A DNA stretch of 9,611 bases, taken from Pseudomonadota bacterium. Its GTDB lineage: Bacteria > Pseudomonadota > Gammaproteobacteria > Burkholderiales > Burkholderiaceae_C. Positions within the stretch are counted from its first letter, which is position 1. Each line of letters opens with the position of its first letter. Under the pieces are notes generated by a model, which searched no databases, was not told the DNA's origin, and worked only from the letters and a program-made list of their open reading frames with translations. The stretch covers positions 1 to 9,611 of the forward strand of contig JAEXBL010000453.1 of the NCBI GenBank assembly GCA_023394015.1, given 5' to 3'. Positions 1 to 6,294 of this stretch are shown here, piece by piece. The position numbers and the translations under genes are program-made.

Positions 1-404
1 TTGCTGCGCTGGTCGTCGCCCTGGGCGAGCGGGGCGGCCTGGCCCGCCTGTTCGGCCTCGCGCAGGCGCCGGGCCTGGCGTTCGGCGCGGCGGCGGTCGG
101 CCACGGTGCGGATTTCCTGCTGCGTCAGGTAGCCGTCGCCGTTCAGGTCGGCGTTGCGAAAGTAGTCGGCCAATTGGGGACTCAGGCGAATCGCCACCTT
201 GGCCTCGTCCTGCGAGATGCGGCCGTCCCGGTTGGCATCCAGCATGTTGAACCAGCGCAGCGCCTGTGCCTCGCCCTTGCTGGGCTTCTTGGCACTCGGC
301 GTGGCTGCGGGCGCATCGGCCGCCTGGGCCGCAGCCGGCGCCATGCCCAGGGGCAGGGCGAACAGGGCCAGCACGGCAGGAGAAAGCAGACGAGACAGGG
401 TCAT
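1..404 (-). CDS. Secreted EF-hand calcium-binding protein (partial, C-terminus beyond the left edge)
   Basis: The first 134 residues are visible and the frame stays open to the window edge. Residues 1 to about 29 form a signal peptide: a short basic start (SRLL), a hydrophobic core (AVLALFALPLG) and an Ala-rich cleavage region (APAAAQAA). Two canonical 12-residue EF-hand loops follow: residues 56-67 (DANRDGRISQDE) and 86-97 (DLNGDGYLTQQE). Both have acidic or Asn ligands at loop positions 1, 3 and 5, Gly at 6 and Glu at 12, so calcium binding is expected. After residue 102 comes an Arg/Glu/Gln-rich, probably helical stretch (RRRAERQARRLREAEQ). The ATG overlaps the TGA of the upstream nucleotidase gene as ATGA, which supports this start and suggests translational coupling. 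The role is unknown; the likely site is the periplasm or outside the cell. Confidence 0.88.
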   Translation of the reverse strand, partial: MTLSRLLSPAVLALFALPLGMAPAAAQAADAPAATPSAKKPSKGEAQALRWFNMLDANRDGRISQDEAKVAIRLSPQLADYFRNADLNGDGYLTQQEIRTVADRRRAERQARRLREAEQAGQAAPLAQGDDQRS

Positions 405-1348
405 GCCTGATTGGAGTCCGTCGGCGGTGCCAGAGTTTCACGCCAGTCTGCCAAATTTGTGACGCCGGCGGCCACATGGCCGGCCGGCACATGCCGGGCG
501 GCGTGCTCGATGTGGCCGGTCTGGTCGTCGAAGAAGAAGTCGGGCTCGAACTCGCGCAGGAACTCGCCCTTGGGCAGGCCGCCGAGGAACATGGCCTGGT
601 CCACGCCCACGCCCCAGTGCATCAGCGTGCGGATCGGGCGCTCGTGCGCCGGCGCGCTGCGCGCCGTGACCAGCGCGGTGACGATGCGCATGCGCCGCGA
701 GCCGGCGTGCTGCAGGCGGTGCAGCGCGGCCAGAAAGGGCTGGAACGGGCCGGGCGGCAGCGGCAGCCTGGCCTTTTCGATCTCGTGCGACTGGAAGGCG
801 TCCAACCCGCCGCTCTGGAACACGCGTTCGGCCTCGTCGGAGAACAGCACCGCGTCGCCGTCGAAGGCGATGCGCACCTCGTCGGGGTGGCGGTCGCCGG
901 CGCGCGCCGACTGCATGGCCACCTGCGCCGCCGGAAAGCCCAGCGCCAGCGCTTCGCGCACGTCGGCGCCGTTGGCCGACAAGAACAGGTGCGCGCCCAG
1001 CGGCCGCACGTAGCGGAACGGATCGGCCCCCTGCGTGAACACGCCGCGCTGGATCTGCGCCAGCCCGTGCGCCGCCGCCGAGCGGAACACGCGCATGCCG
1101 CTGGCCGGGTCGTTGCGCGACAGCACCACCACTTCCACCCGCTGCTGCCCCGGCTCGTTGAAGGCCAGCAGCTTCTTGACCAGCGAAAAGGCCACGCCGG
1201 GCGGCGCCGGCACGTCGATGCGCTCCAGCTGCAGCCGCATGTAGGCCTCGGCATCGCCGGCCTCGAACAGGCGGTTCTCCTCCTCGAAGTCGAACAGCGC
1301 GCGCGAGGAGATGGCGACGACGAGCTGGTCCTGCAGGGTGGGGGGCAT
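401..1348 (-). CDS. 5'-nucleotidase, cytosolic cN-I-like family
   Basis: This 315-residue protein resembles the bacterial members of the cytosolic 5'-nucleotidase I family (Pfam 5_nucleotid-like, PF06189), which dephosphorylate nucleoside 5'-monophosphates. Visible hallmarks are the N-terminal QLVVAISSRALFDFEEE segment (residues 8-24), the acidic IAFDGDAVLFSDEAERVF segment (160-177) with D163 and D165 as probable phosphotransfer/metal residues, and the C-terminal GVGVDQAMFLGGLPKG (246-261) and FFFDDQTGHIE (271-281) blocks. No signal peptide is visible, so it should be cytoplasmic. The ATG gives the usual family N-terminus; no clear Shine-Dalgarno precedes it, and a repeat hairpin lies 17 bases upstream. 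Its stop overlaps the start of the EF-hand gene (ATGA), so the two form an operon. Family recognition is by motif memory, not a search. Confidence 0.88.
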   Translation of the reverse strand: MPPTLQDQLVVAISSRALFDFEEENRLFEAGDAEAYMRLQLERIDVPAPPGVAFSLVKKLLAFNEPGQQRVEVVVLSRNDPASGMRVFRSAAAHGLAQIQRGVFTQGADPFRYVRPLGAHLFLSANGADVREALALGFPAAQVAMQSARAGDRHPDEVRIAFDGDAVLFSDEAERVFQSGGLDAFQSHEIEKARLPLPPGPFQPFLAALHRLQHAGSRRMRIVTALVTARSAPAHERPIRTLMHWGVGVDQAMFLGGLPKGEFLREFEPDFFFDDQTGHIEHAARHVPAGHVAAGVTNLADWRETLAPPTDSNQA

Positions 1349-1357
1349 GGCAAGATC

Positions 1358-1391
1358 GATAGCTGCTGGCGCTTGTCAGACAGGCGCCAGC
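1358..1391. repeat. AGCTATC-type intergenic hairpin repeat (Comamonadaceae-like), overlapping the 3' end of the PIN toxin gene
   Basis: GATAGCTGCTGGCGCTTGTC begins at 1358. Bases 1365-1375 pair with 1381-1391 (eight perfect outer pairs, one G-T, two more pairs) around a five-base loop TCAGA. The terminal GATAGCTGC plus a GCGCC stem matches a hairpin repeat I recognise as abundant between genes in Comamonadaceae; that recognition is from memory. The toxin stop codon lies inside the loop (1376-1378). The element sits between the toxin gene and the nucleotidase start, so it may act as a transcription or RNA-stability boundary, though it has no T-run. Sixteen bases (1358-1373) recur inverted inside gspF at 2725-2740. 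Confidence 0.75.
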
Positions 1392-1795
1392 CAGGGATTG
1401 AGGACTGAAGCGCCGCAGGCGGCGAAGTCGCGCGTGTTGCGCGACACCACCGTCATCTGGTGCACCAGCGCAGTGGCGGCGATCCAGGCATCGCGCTCCG
1501 GCGCGGGGTCGGGGCTGTGCAGTGCAGCACAGCGCCGAGCGACCGCCGCATCCACGTCCAGCACGCGGTCCTGAAACCGAGGCAGCACCTGCGACTCCAG
1601 CCATTGCCGCAGCAGCAAGCCTTGCGGGGCATCGCGTCGCTCCTTCTGGCGCACGCCCAACTCCAGCTCGAACACGGTGATCGAGGAGATGAACAGGCGA
1701 TCCTGCGGTGCGGCTTGCATCCACGCCAGCACTGCGGGGGAGGCTTTGTCGGGGCGCCGAAGTTCGGAGATGACGTTGGTGTCGAGCAGGTACAC
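1376..1795 (-). CDS. vapC: PIN-domain ribonuclease toxin, VapC/FitB-like
   Basis: Starting at the GTG at 1795 the protein has 139 residues and begins MYLLDTNVISELRR, the standard start of FitB-type PIN toxins. The PIN acidic residues are in place: D5 (LLDTNVISE), E43 (TVFELELG), D102 (RDAWIAATAL) and D123 in the SRNTRDF block. Such proteins are Mg-dependent RNases, typically neutralised by the antitoxin encoded just upstream. The GTG lies 7 bases after the antitoxin stop, without its own strong ribosome site, so translation is probably coupled. The same frame stays open upstream to 1870, but that would lie inside the antitoxin gene and add residues no PIN protein has. The last residues (LAPV) and the stop come from the repeat hairpin, so the native C-terminus may have been replaced. 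Activity looks intact. Confidence 0.92.
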   Translation of the reverse strand: MYLLDTNVISELRRPDKASPAVLAWMQAAPQDRLFISSITVFELELGVRQKERRDAPQGLLLRQWLESQVLPRFQDRVLDVDAAVARRCAALHSPDPAPERDAWIAATALVHQMTVVSRNTRDFAACGASVLNPWLAPV

Positions 1796-1802
1796 GGTGG
1801 CA

Positions 1803-2051
1803 TCAATCCAGATCGGCCGCGCGAGCGAATTCGCGCATGCGCGGCGGATCGAACTCGATGTTTTCCCCACCCGGCATCGCCAGCGCCTCCACGATGGAAC
1901 GCGGCGGTCGCGCCAGGCGCTCGTAGTCGGCGTGGGTCAGCAGCACGTAGGCGGGCTGGCCGCGGTCGGTGATGAGCACCGGGCCGTCGTTGGCGGCGCG
2001 CTTGGCACGCGCGGTGTCCTGATTGAATTCGCGGCTGGAGAGGGTGCGCAT
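1803..2051 (-). CDS. Phd/YefM-family antitoxin
   Basis: An 82-residue protein. Its N-terminal half (SSREFNQDTARAKRAANDGP, then VLITDRGQPAYVLLTHADYERL) is the DNA-binding fold of Phd/YefM antitoxins (PF02604). The C-terminal part (about residues 50-82, with NIEFDPPRMREF) should be the segment that binds and blocks the toxin. The start is secured by AAGGAG at 2058-2063, six bases before the ATG. It lies directly upstream of the PIN toxin gene with a 7-base gap, the normal antitoxin-first order. Antitoxins of this family repress their own promoter, alone and with toxin; the palindrome at 2069-2092 is the obvious site. Pairing a Phd-type antitoxin with a PIN toxin is common in proteobacteria. Confidence 0.93.
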   Translation of the reverse strand: MRTLSSREFNQDTARAKRAANDGPVLITDRGQPAYVLLTHADYERLARPPRSIVEALAMPGGENIEFDPPRMREFARAADLD

Positions 2052-2068
2052 GGTCGTCTCCTTCGGAT

Positions 2069-2099
2069 CAATGTAGCAATGTTACTACATTGCAGCCAA
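2069..2099 (-). promoter_or_regulatory. Promoter and palindromic operator of the toxin-antitoxin operon
   Basis: On the minus strand, TTGGCT (2094-2099) and TACATT (2070-2075) are 18 bases apart, and TGC precedes the -10, giving an extended -10. Over the spacer and -10 lies a perfect inverted repeat: CAATGTAG (2069-2076) and CTACATTG (2085-2092), separated by CAATGTTA. This AT-rich patch stands out in a GC-rich region. A Phd-type antitoxin dimer bound there would block polymerase. The palindrome is directly visible; the regulatory role is inferred from the family. Confidence 0.7.
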
Positions 2100-2151
2100 G
2101 GCCGCTGATCGTTGAATCCGAAGGCCGCGGAGCAGGCCACACCGGAACGCC

Positions 2152-2222
2152 GTGGTCGGGGCCCCCCCGACCACCAGCGTTGTCCCCCTGGGGGAAGGCG
2201 GCCGCAGGCCGACTCAGGGGGG
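2152..2222. repeat. GC-rich double-hairpin repeat downstream of gspF; possible terminator
   Basis: There are two hairpins. GTGGTCGGG (2152-2160) pairs perfectly with CCCGACCAC (2166-2174) around a 5-base loop. CCCCCTG (2184-2190) pairs with CAGGGGG (2215-2221), enclosing an inner stem CGGCC/GGCCG (2199-2203 and 2207-2211) with loop GCA. The element ends two bases before the gspF stop codon at 2224. CCCCCTGGGGG...CAGGGGG elements of this kind are, from memory, frequent between genes in Acidovorax relatives. It could stop or stabilise transcripts from gspF and from the divergent antitoxin side, but there is no T-tract for a standard intrinsic terminator. Confidence 0.65.
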
Positions 2223-2223
2223 A

Positions 2224-3444
2224 TCACTTCACCCACTGGTTCAGCTGGATGATGGGCAGCATCACCGCCAGCACGATCAGCATCACGATCACGCCCATGG
2301 CGACGATGAGCAGCGGCTCCAGCACGGTGGCCAACTGCATGGCGCGGCGCTGCACTTCGGCGCTGAGCTGGTTGGCGGCGCGCTGCAGCATCAGCGGCAA
2401 CTGGCCGGTTTGCTCGCCCAGGCGGGCGAACATGGCCAGCAGGCCGGGAAAGCGCTTTTTCTGCGCCAACGCCGCCGCTAGCGGCGCGCCTTCGCGCACC
2501 ATCACCAGTGCGTCCTCGGCGTCGGCGCGCATGGCGGTGTTGTTCAGGGTTTCGGCGGCGGCCTGCAGCGCGCGCAGGATCGGCACGCCGGCGCCGGCCA
2601 GCATGGCCAGCGTGCTGCCAAAGCGCGCCGCGTTGTAGCCGCGCGCCAGCCGGCCGATGAGCGGCAGGCGCAGCCAGGCGGCATCGAACTTCTGGCGGAA
2701 GGCGGGTCTTTTCAGCGCCACACGAGCGCCAGCAGCTATCAACACGATAGCGACCAGCAGCCACCAGCCGTAGCCGCGCACGAAGTCGCTCAGCGCCAGC
2801 ATGGCCACGGTGAGGCCCGGCAGGCTGCGCTGCGTGCCGGCAAACACCGTGGCCACCTGCGGCACCACGTAGCTCACCAGGAACACCACGATGACGATGG
2901 CCACCAGCGTGACGATGGCCGGGTACAGCGCCGCGCCGACCAGCTTGGCGCGCAGCGCCTGGCGCTCTTCCAGGTCGTCGGCCAGGCGCTCCAGCACCGT
3001 GCCCAGGTGACCGCCCTGTTCGCCGGCGGCGATGACGGCGGTGTAGACGGGCGAAAACTCGCGCGGCTGCTGCGCCATGGCCTTGGCCAGTGCCGAGCCG
3101 GCGTTGACTTCGGCGCGCAGGCTGGCGATCAGGTTGCGCTGGCGCTCGTCCTCGGCCTCGTCGGCCAGGGCGGTGAGCGAGCGTTCCAGCGGCAGGCCGC
3201 TGCCGACCAGTCCGGCCAGTTGCCGCGTGAAGATCGCCAGTTGCGTGCTGTTGAAGGCGCGGCCGCCACCGATGGGGCGCGACAGCACCGAGCCGCCGGC
3301 GCCACCGGCCACCGGCTCCACCGCCAGCGGCACCAGCGCCTGGCCGCGCAGCAGCGCGCGCGCGGCCTTGGCGGTGTCGGCCTCGATCACGCCCTTGCGC
3401 GACTTGCCGTCGGCTTGCAGGGCTTCGAAGGTGTAGGCGGGCAC
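2224..3444 (-). CDS. gspF: Type II secretion / type IV pilus inner-membrane platform protein GspF/PilC
   Basis: From the GTG at 3444 this is a 406-residue protein, the normal length for GspF/PilC. These polytopic platform proteins link the cytoplasmic ATPase to pseudopilus or pilus assembly. The start MPAYTFEALQADGKSRKG is the classic family N-terminus. Two T2SSF repeats follow (about 68-191 and 271-393), each with its Gly-Glu block: AAGEQGGHLGTVLERLADDL (139-158) and RLGEQTGQLPLMLQRAANQL (341-360). Likely membrane segments lie near 171-193, 225-243 and 374-399. A TTG at 3477 in the same frame would add 11 residues absent from relatives, so I prefer the GTG; neither has a good ribosome site. 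No other secretion gene is visible nearby. Residues 229-240 use unusual codons (ATA, TTG, GCT, CGT) because the DNA matches the AGCTATC repeat. GspF rather than PilC is a best guess. Confidence 0.9.
   Translation of the reverse strand: MPAYTFEALQADGKSRKGVIEADTAKAARALLRGQALVPLAVEPVAGGAGGSVLSRPIGGGRAFNSTQLAIFTRQLAGLVGSGLPLERSLTALADEAEDERQRNLIASLRAEVNAGSALAKAMAQQPREFSPVYTAVIAAGEQGGHLGTVLERLADDLEERQALRAKLVGAALYPAIVTLVAIVIVVFLVSYVVPQVATVFAGTQRSLPGLTVAMLALSDFVRGYGWWLLVAIVLIAAGARVALKRPAFRQKFDAAWLRLPLIGRLARGYNAARFGSTLAMLAGAGVPILRALQAAAETLNNTAMRADAEDALVMVREGAPLAAALAQKKRFPGLLAMFARLGEQTGQLPLMLQRAANQLSAEVQRRAMQLATVLEPLLIVAMGVIVMLIVLAVMLPIIQLNQWVK
2725..2740 (-). repeat. AGCTATC repeat fragment inside the gspF coding sequence
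   Basis: The plus strand reads AGCGCCAGCAGCTATC, an exact 16-base inverted match to 1358-1373 in the toxin/nucleotidase junction repeat. On the gspF strand it is read as part of a membrane segment (LIAAGA), using ATA, GCT, GCT, GGC, GCT codons where neighbouring codons are almost all GC-ending. The match is visible directly; that it arose from a repeat insertion is inference. Confidence 0.6.
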
Positions 3445-3529
3445 GGGCGGCAGGCGGTGGGTGGGGCGCGCCGGCAAGGGCGCGAAGCCGCCAATGGTAG
3501 CCGCTGGGCCGCGGGGCGGGGCAGGGGCG

Positions 3530-4579
3530 TCAGTCGGCGTTCAGCGCCTTGAGCTGCGCCGCGTACTGGCTGTCGATGCGGGCCAGCCGCGCCTGGCGCG
3601 CGGCCTCGTTGATCCAGGTGGCGGACTGCGCGCTGTCCAGCTCGAGCTGGTGCGTGAGCCGCGCCACCGGCAGCAGGGCGCGGTTGTCGGCCGGCAGGAA
3701 GCCGGCGAAGTCGTGCAGGCTTTTCAGCGCCATGCGCTGCTGCTCGGCCTGCGGACTGCTGCCACGGCCGTATTGCACGAGAAAGCGCTCGGCGGCATGG
3801 CGCAGCGCGTCGCCGTGCGTGCGCCGCAGCAGGATGAGGCCGTGCGGAATCAGCTCGGACTGCCACAGCACGCGCAGGCGCGCCGCCTCGGTCGGGAACT
3901 GCGTGCGAAAGCGCTCCATGTCGGCGCTGTTGTTGGTGGCCAGGTCGGCCTCGCCATTGGCCACGGCCAGCGCCGTGCGCTGGTGGGTGCCGACGATGTC
4001 GCCCTGAAAGCGCGTCTCGATGTCGATCTGCCGCGGCAGGAACAGCTGCAGCTTGGGCACGATAAAGCCGGACATCGAGCGCTTTTCGCCGCGCGCCAGC
4101 CGCCAGCGGCCGGGGTCGACCAGCACCGCCTCCAGGTCGCGCACCGGGCCGCCTTCGCGCGCCAGCAGCAGCGCGCGGTAGCCGGGCAGGCCGTCGTGCC
4201 GCGTCACCTGGGCGATGGCGCGCATGCCGTGCAGGGTCACGGCGTCGAGCGCCATCTTGCCGGACAGAAACACCAGGTCCACCTCGCCGCGGCGCACTGC
4301 CTCGCCCAGGCCCTCGTACGAGCTGGCCGAGAACATGCTGATCGGCCGCCCCAGCGCCTGTGTCAGCTCATCCAGCAGCGGCTCCCAGCCGCTGCGCGAA
4401 TCCACCAGCCCGCCGAACGGCAGGATGCCAAAGCGCAGTGGCGCGGCCGTGGTGCCGGCGCGTGCCGGCGGCAGCGCCACCAGCGCGGCGCCCCACAGCA
4501 GGGCCTGGCGCCGGGTGGCGCGGTGCTCGGATGGGCAGGGCGGCGGCGTTCTACCGCTGATGGTGTGGACAGGGGGCAT
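3530..4579 (-). CDS. PhnD-like periplasmic substrate-binding protein with Tat signal
   Basis: From the ATG at 4579 the protein has 349 residues. A twin-arginine signal (ATRRQALLWGAALVALPPARA, about residues 21-41, Arg-Arg at 23-24) predicts folded export to the periplasm. The mature part has the PhnD/phosphate-phosphonate binding-protein fold: LRFGILPFGG start, the WEPLLDELTQALGRPISMF block, SSYEGLGEAVRRGEVDLVFLSG, and a later GDIVGTHQRTALAVANGEADLATNNSADMERF-type segment that in this family lines the ligand cleft. The ligand cannot be read from sequence. No transporter permease or ATPase gene is adjacent; instead the gene diverges from a histidine kinase 64 bases away, so it may serve sensing rather than uptake. 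A GTG at 4591 would add four residues; the ATG gives a more normal leader. Confidence 0.87.
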   Translation of the reverse strand: MPPVHTISGRTPPPCPSEHRATRRQALLWGAALVALPPARAGTTAAPLRFGILPFGGLVDSRSGWEPLLDELTQALGRPISMFSASSYEGLGEAVRRGEVDLVFLSGKMALDAVTLHGMRAIAQVTRHDGLPGYRALLLAREGGPVRDLEAVLVDPGRWRLARGEKRSMSGFIVPKLQLFLPRQIDIETRFQGDIVGTHQRTALAVANGEADLATNNSADMERFRTQFPTEAARLRVLWQSELIPHGLILLRRTHGDALRHAAERFLVQYGRGSSPQAEQQRMALKSLHDFAGFLPADNRALLPVARLTHQLELDSAQSATWINEAARQARLARIDSQYAAQLKALNAD

Positions 4580-4643
4580 GGTTTGTGGCACGGTCCAATA
4601 TGCTTGTTTGAATTCTCACGCATTACGCAATGGGTTACATGCC
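4580..4643. promoter_or_regulatory. Divergent promoter region between the binding-protein and kinase genes
   Basis: These 64 bases are clearly richer in A and T than the flanking genes and must hold both start signals. A near-palindrome CATTACGCAATG (4621-4632; arms CATT/AATG, five of six pairs match) is a candidate regulator site. Possible core elements are weak: plus-strand TTGTTT (4604-4609) for the kinase side and minus-strand CATATT (plus AATATG, 4598-4603) as a -10 for the binding-protein side. I cannot assign exact promoters with confidence. Confidence 0.45.
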
Positions 4644-6203
4644 ATGAACAGGGTAGCCGCGCCGTGGCGACGGCGGCCCGGGTGGTCGCTGGTGTGGCAG
4701 CTGGTGCTGCTGGCGGTGCTGCCGGCCGTGCTGGCGGTGGGTGCACTGGTGGCGGTGACCGCGCGGCAGTACCTGCGGGATGTGGAGGCGCACACGCGCC
4801 AGCAGGGCGAGACCCTGGCCCAGCAGCTGGCGGCCGCCGCCCAGGTGCCGCTGGCGCGCGAGGACCGGCGCGCGCTGCTGCGCCTGGCCGAGATCAGCCT
4901 GTCGCAACCGCACGTGCAGCAGGTGCAGCTTTGGTCGCCCGACGGCGAACTGCTGGCCAACGTCAGCACCTCGGACCTGCGCCGCGCCGAAGGCCTGATG
5001 GTGAGCGCGCCGGTGGTGGCGGGGGGTGACCTGCCGGGGCAGGTGGACATCGAGATCGGCCTGGACGCGCTGCACGCTGCCGAAGCGCGCGTGTGGGCCA
5101 ACCTGTTGCTGGCGGTGGCGGCCTGCCTGGCGGCGGTGTTACTGACCGGCGTGTGGGCGGCGCGGCGCATCAGCGCGCCGGTGCGCAGGCTGGCCCGCGC
5201 GGTCGACCGGCTGGCCGCCGGCGAGCCGGTGCAGGTGCCGCTGCAGGGCACGGCCGAGCTGCGCCACCTGCAGCAAGGCTTCAACGCCGCCGCCACCGCG
5301 CTGCACGACGGCCGCCGCCTGCTGGAGCAGCGCGTGCGCGAGGCTACCGCCGAGCTGGCCGCCAAGAACCGCGCCATCGAGCAGGTCAGCCAGGCCAAGA
5401 CGCGCCTGCTGGCCGCCGCCAGCCACGACCTGCGCCAGCCGTTGCACGCGCTGACGCTGTTCTCGGAAGGCCTGGCGCGCGACGAATCCGACCCCGCGCG
5501 GCTGGAGCGCATCCGCCACGTGCGCGAGTGCGTGGCCTCGCTGGACCACTTGTTCGCCGAGCTGCTGAACATCTCGCAGATCGACGCCGGCGTGCTGCAG
5601 CCGCGCCGCTCGGACTTCGCGCTGGATCGGCTGCTCGACGAGGTCAGCCGCAACTTCCGCCCGGTGGCCGAGGCGCAGCACCTGCGCCTGGTGGTGCGCC
5701 ACACCGACCTGTGGGTGCATTCGGACTACTTCATGCTGGCGCGCATCGTCGGCAACCTGGTGGCCAACGCGGTGCGCTACACGCCCAGCGGCGGCGTGCT
5801 GGTGGCCGCGCGCCGGCGCGGGCAGCGGGTGCGCATCGAGGTGGTGGACACCGGCATCGGCATCGCGCCGGCGCACCAGCAGCGCATCTTCGACGAATTC
5901 TTCCAGGTCGATGGCAAGGCGGCGCCCGGCCGGGGCACCGGCCTGGGCCTGGCCACGGTTCAGCGGCTGGCCGCGCTGCTCGATCTGCCGGTGGGCATCG
6001 CGTCGCAACCGGGTCGCGGCTCGCGCTTTCACCTGGAGGTGCCGGTGGCCGCGCCCGGCGTGGAGCCGGTGGCGGCGCCGGCGGATGCGCTGGCGGCGGT
6101 GCCACAGCAGGCGGGCGCCTCGGTGCCGGATGGCCTGGCCATGCCCGCGCCGCCATGCCCGCCCGCCGTGCCTGGTGCCGACGCGCCGCTGGCCGTGGCC
6201 TGA
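4644..6203 (+). CDS. Membrane sensor histidine kinase (HAMP-HisKA-HATPase)
   Basis: 519 residues. Membrane segments lie at about 16-38 and 152-173, flanking a periplasmic sensor of roughly 113 residues with no domain I recognise. A HAMP linker follows (about 173-225, ARRISAPVRRLARAVDRLAAG), then a coiled stretch, the dimerisation/phosphoacceptor box AAASHDLRQPLHALTLFSEG (H261), and the ATPase domain with N box NLVANAVRYT (371-380), G1 DTGIGI (402-407) and G2 GTGLGLA (431-437). All catalytic boxes look intact. The SHDLRQPLHAL form of the H-box belongs to a subfamily often found as hybrids with a receiver; here the end (468-519) is only an Ala/Pro-rich tail. The ATG at 4644 gives a short basic leader before the first helix; the same frame is open upstream but only as antisense of the binding-protein gene. 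The response-regulator gene follows after 91 bases. Confidence 0.93.
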   Translation: MNRVAAPWRRRPGWSLVWQLVLLAVLPAVLAVGALVAVTARQYLRDVEAHTRQQGETLAQQLAAAAQVPLAREDRRALLRLAEISLSQPHVQQVQLWSPDGELLANVSTSDLRRAEGLMVSAPVVAGGDLPGQVDIEIGLDALHAAEARVWANLLLAVAACLAAVLLTGVWAARRISAPVRRLARAVDRLAAGEPVQVPLQGTAELRHLQQGFNAAATALHDGRRLLEQRVREATAELAAKNRAIEQVSQAKTRLLAAASHDLRQPLHALTLFSEGLARDESDPARLERIRHVRECVASLDHLFAELLNISQIDAGVLQPRRSDFALDRLLDEVSRNFRPVAEAQHLRLVVRHTDLWVHSDYFMLARIVGNLVANAVRYTPSGGVLVAARRRGQRVRIEVVDTGIGIAPAHQQRIFDEFFQVDGKAAPGRGTGLGLATVQRLAALLDLPVGIASQPGRGSRFHLEVPVAAPGVEPVAAPADALAAVPQQAGASVPDGLAMPAPPCPPAVPGADAPLAVA

Positions 6204-6241
6204 AGCGCCGCGGCTATGCCTTTTGGCCGGTGGCCTGCGCC

Positions 6242-6270
6242 TTGATCCACGTGCGGAACGGGTTTATCTT
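6242..6270 (+). promoter_or_regulatory. Possible sigma-70 promoter for the response-regulator gene
   Basis: TTGATC (6242-6247) and TATCTT (6265-6270) are 17 bases apart in the 91-base gap between the kinase stop and the regulator ATG at 6295. Each hexamer matches four of six consensus bases. This would let the regulator be transcribed apart from the kinase. The call rests only on motif matching. Confidence 0.3.
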
Positions 6271-6294
6271 CAAACGCATCCCGAGTGCCCTGCC

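Noticed and set aside
266..1408. Long plus-strand open frame opposite the nucleotidase gene
   Set aside because: It is antisense to a clearly recognisable enzyme, has Arg/His/Gln/Ala-rich composition typical of GC-rich shadow frames, and shows no domain.
438..1724. Long minus-strand frame spanning the nucleotidase and toxin genes
   Set aside because: A different frame of two real genes; low-complexity Arg/Ala/Gly composition.
1376..1870. Longer version of the PIN toxin starting at GTG 1870
   Set aside because: It would lie within the antitoxin gene and add 25 residues before the conserved MYLLDTN start.
4215..4643. Upstream extension of the kinase frame
   Set aside because: It is antisense to the binding-protein gene; a normal basic leader and first helix begin at ATG 4644.
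3461..5029. Long plus-strand frame across the binding-protein gene and the kinase start
   Set aside because: Antisense to one real gene and out of frame with the other; composition is a GC artefact.
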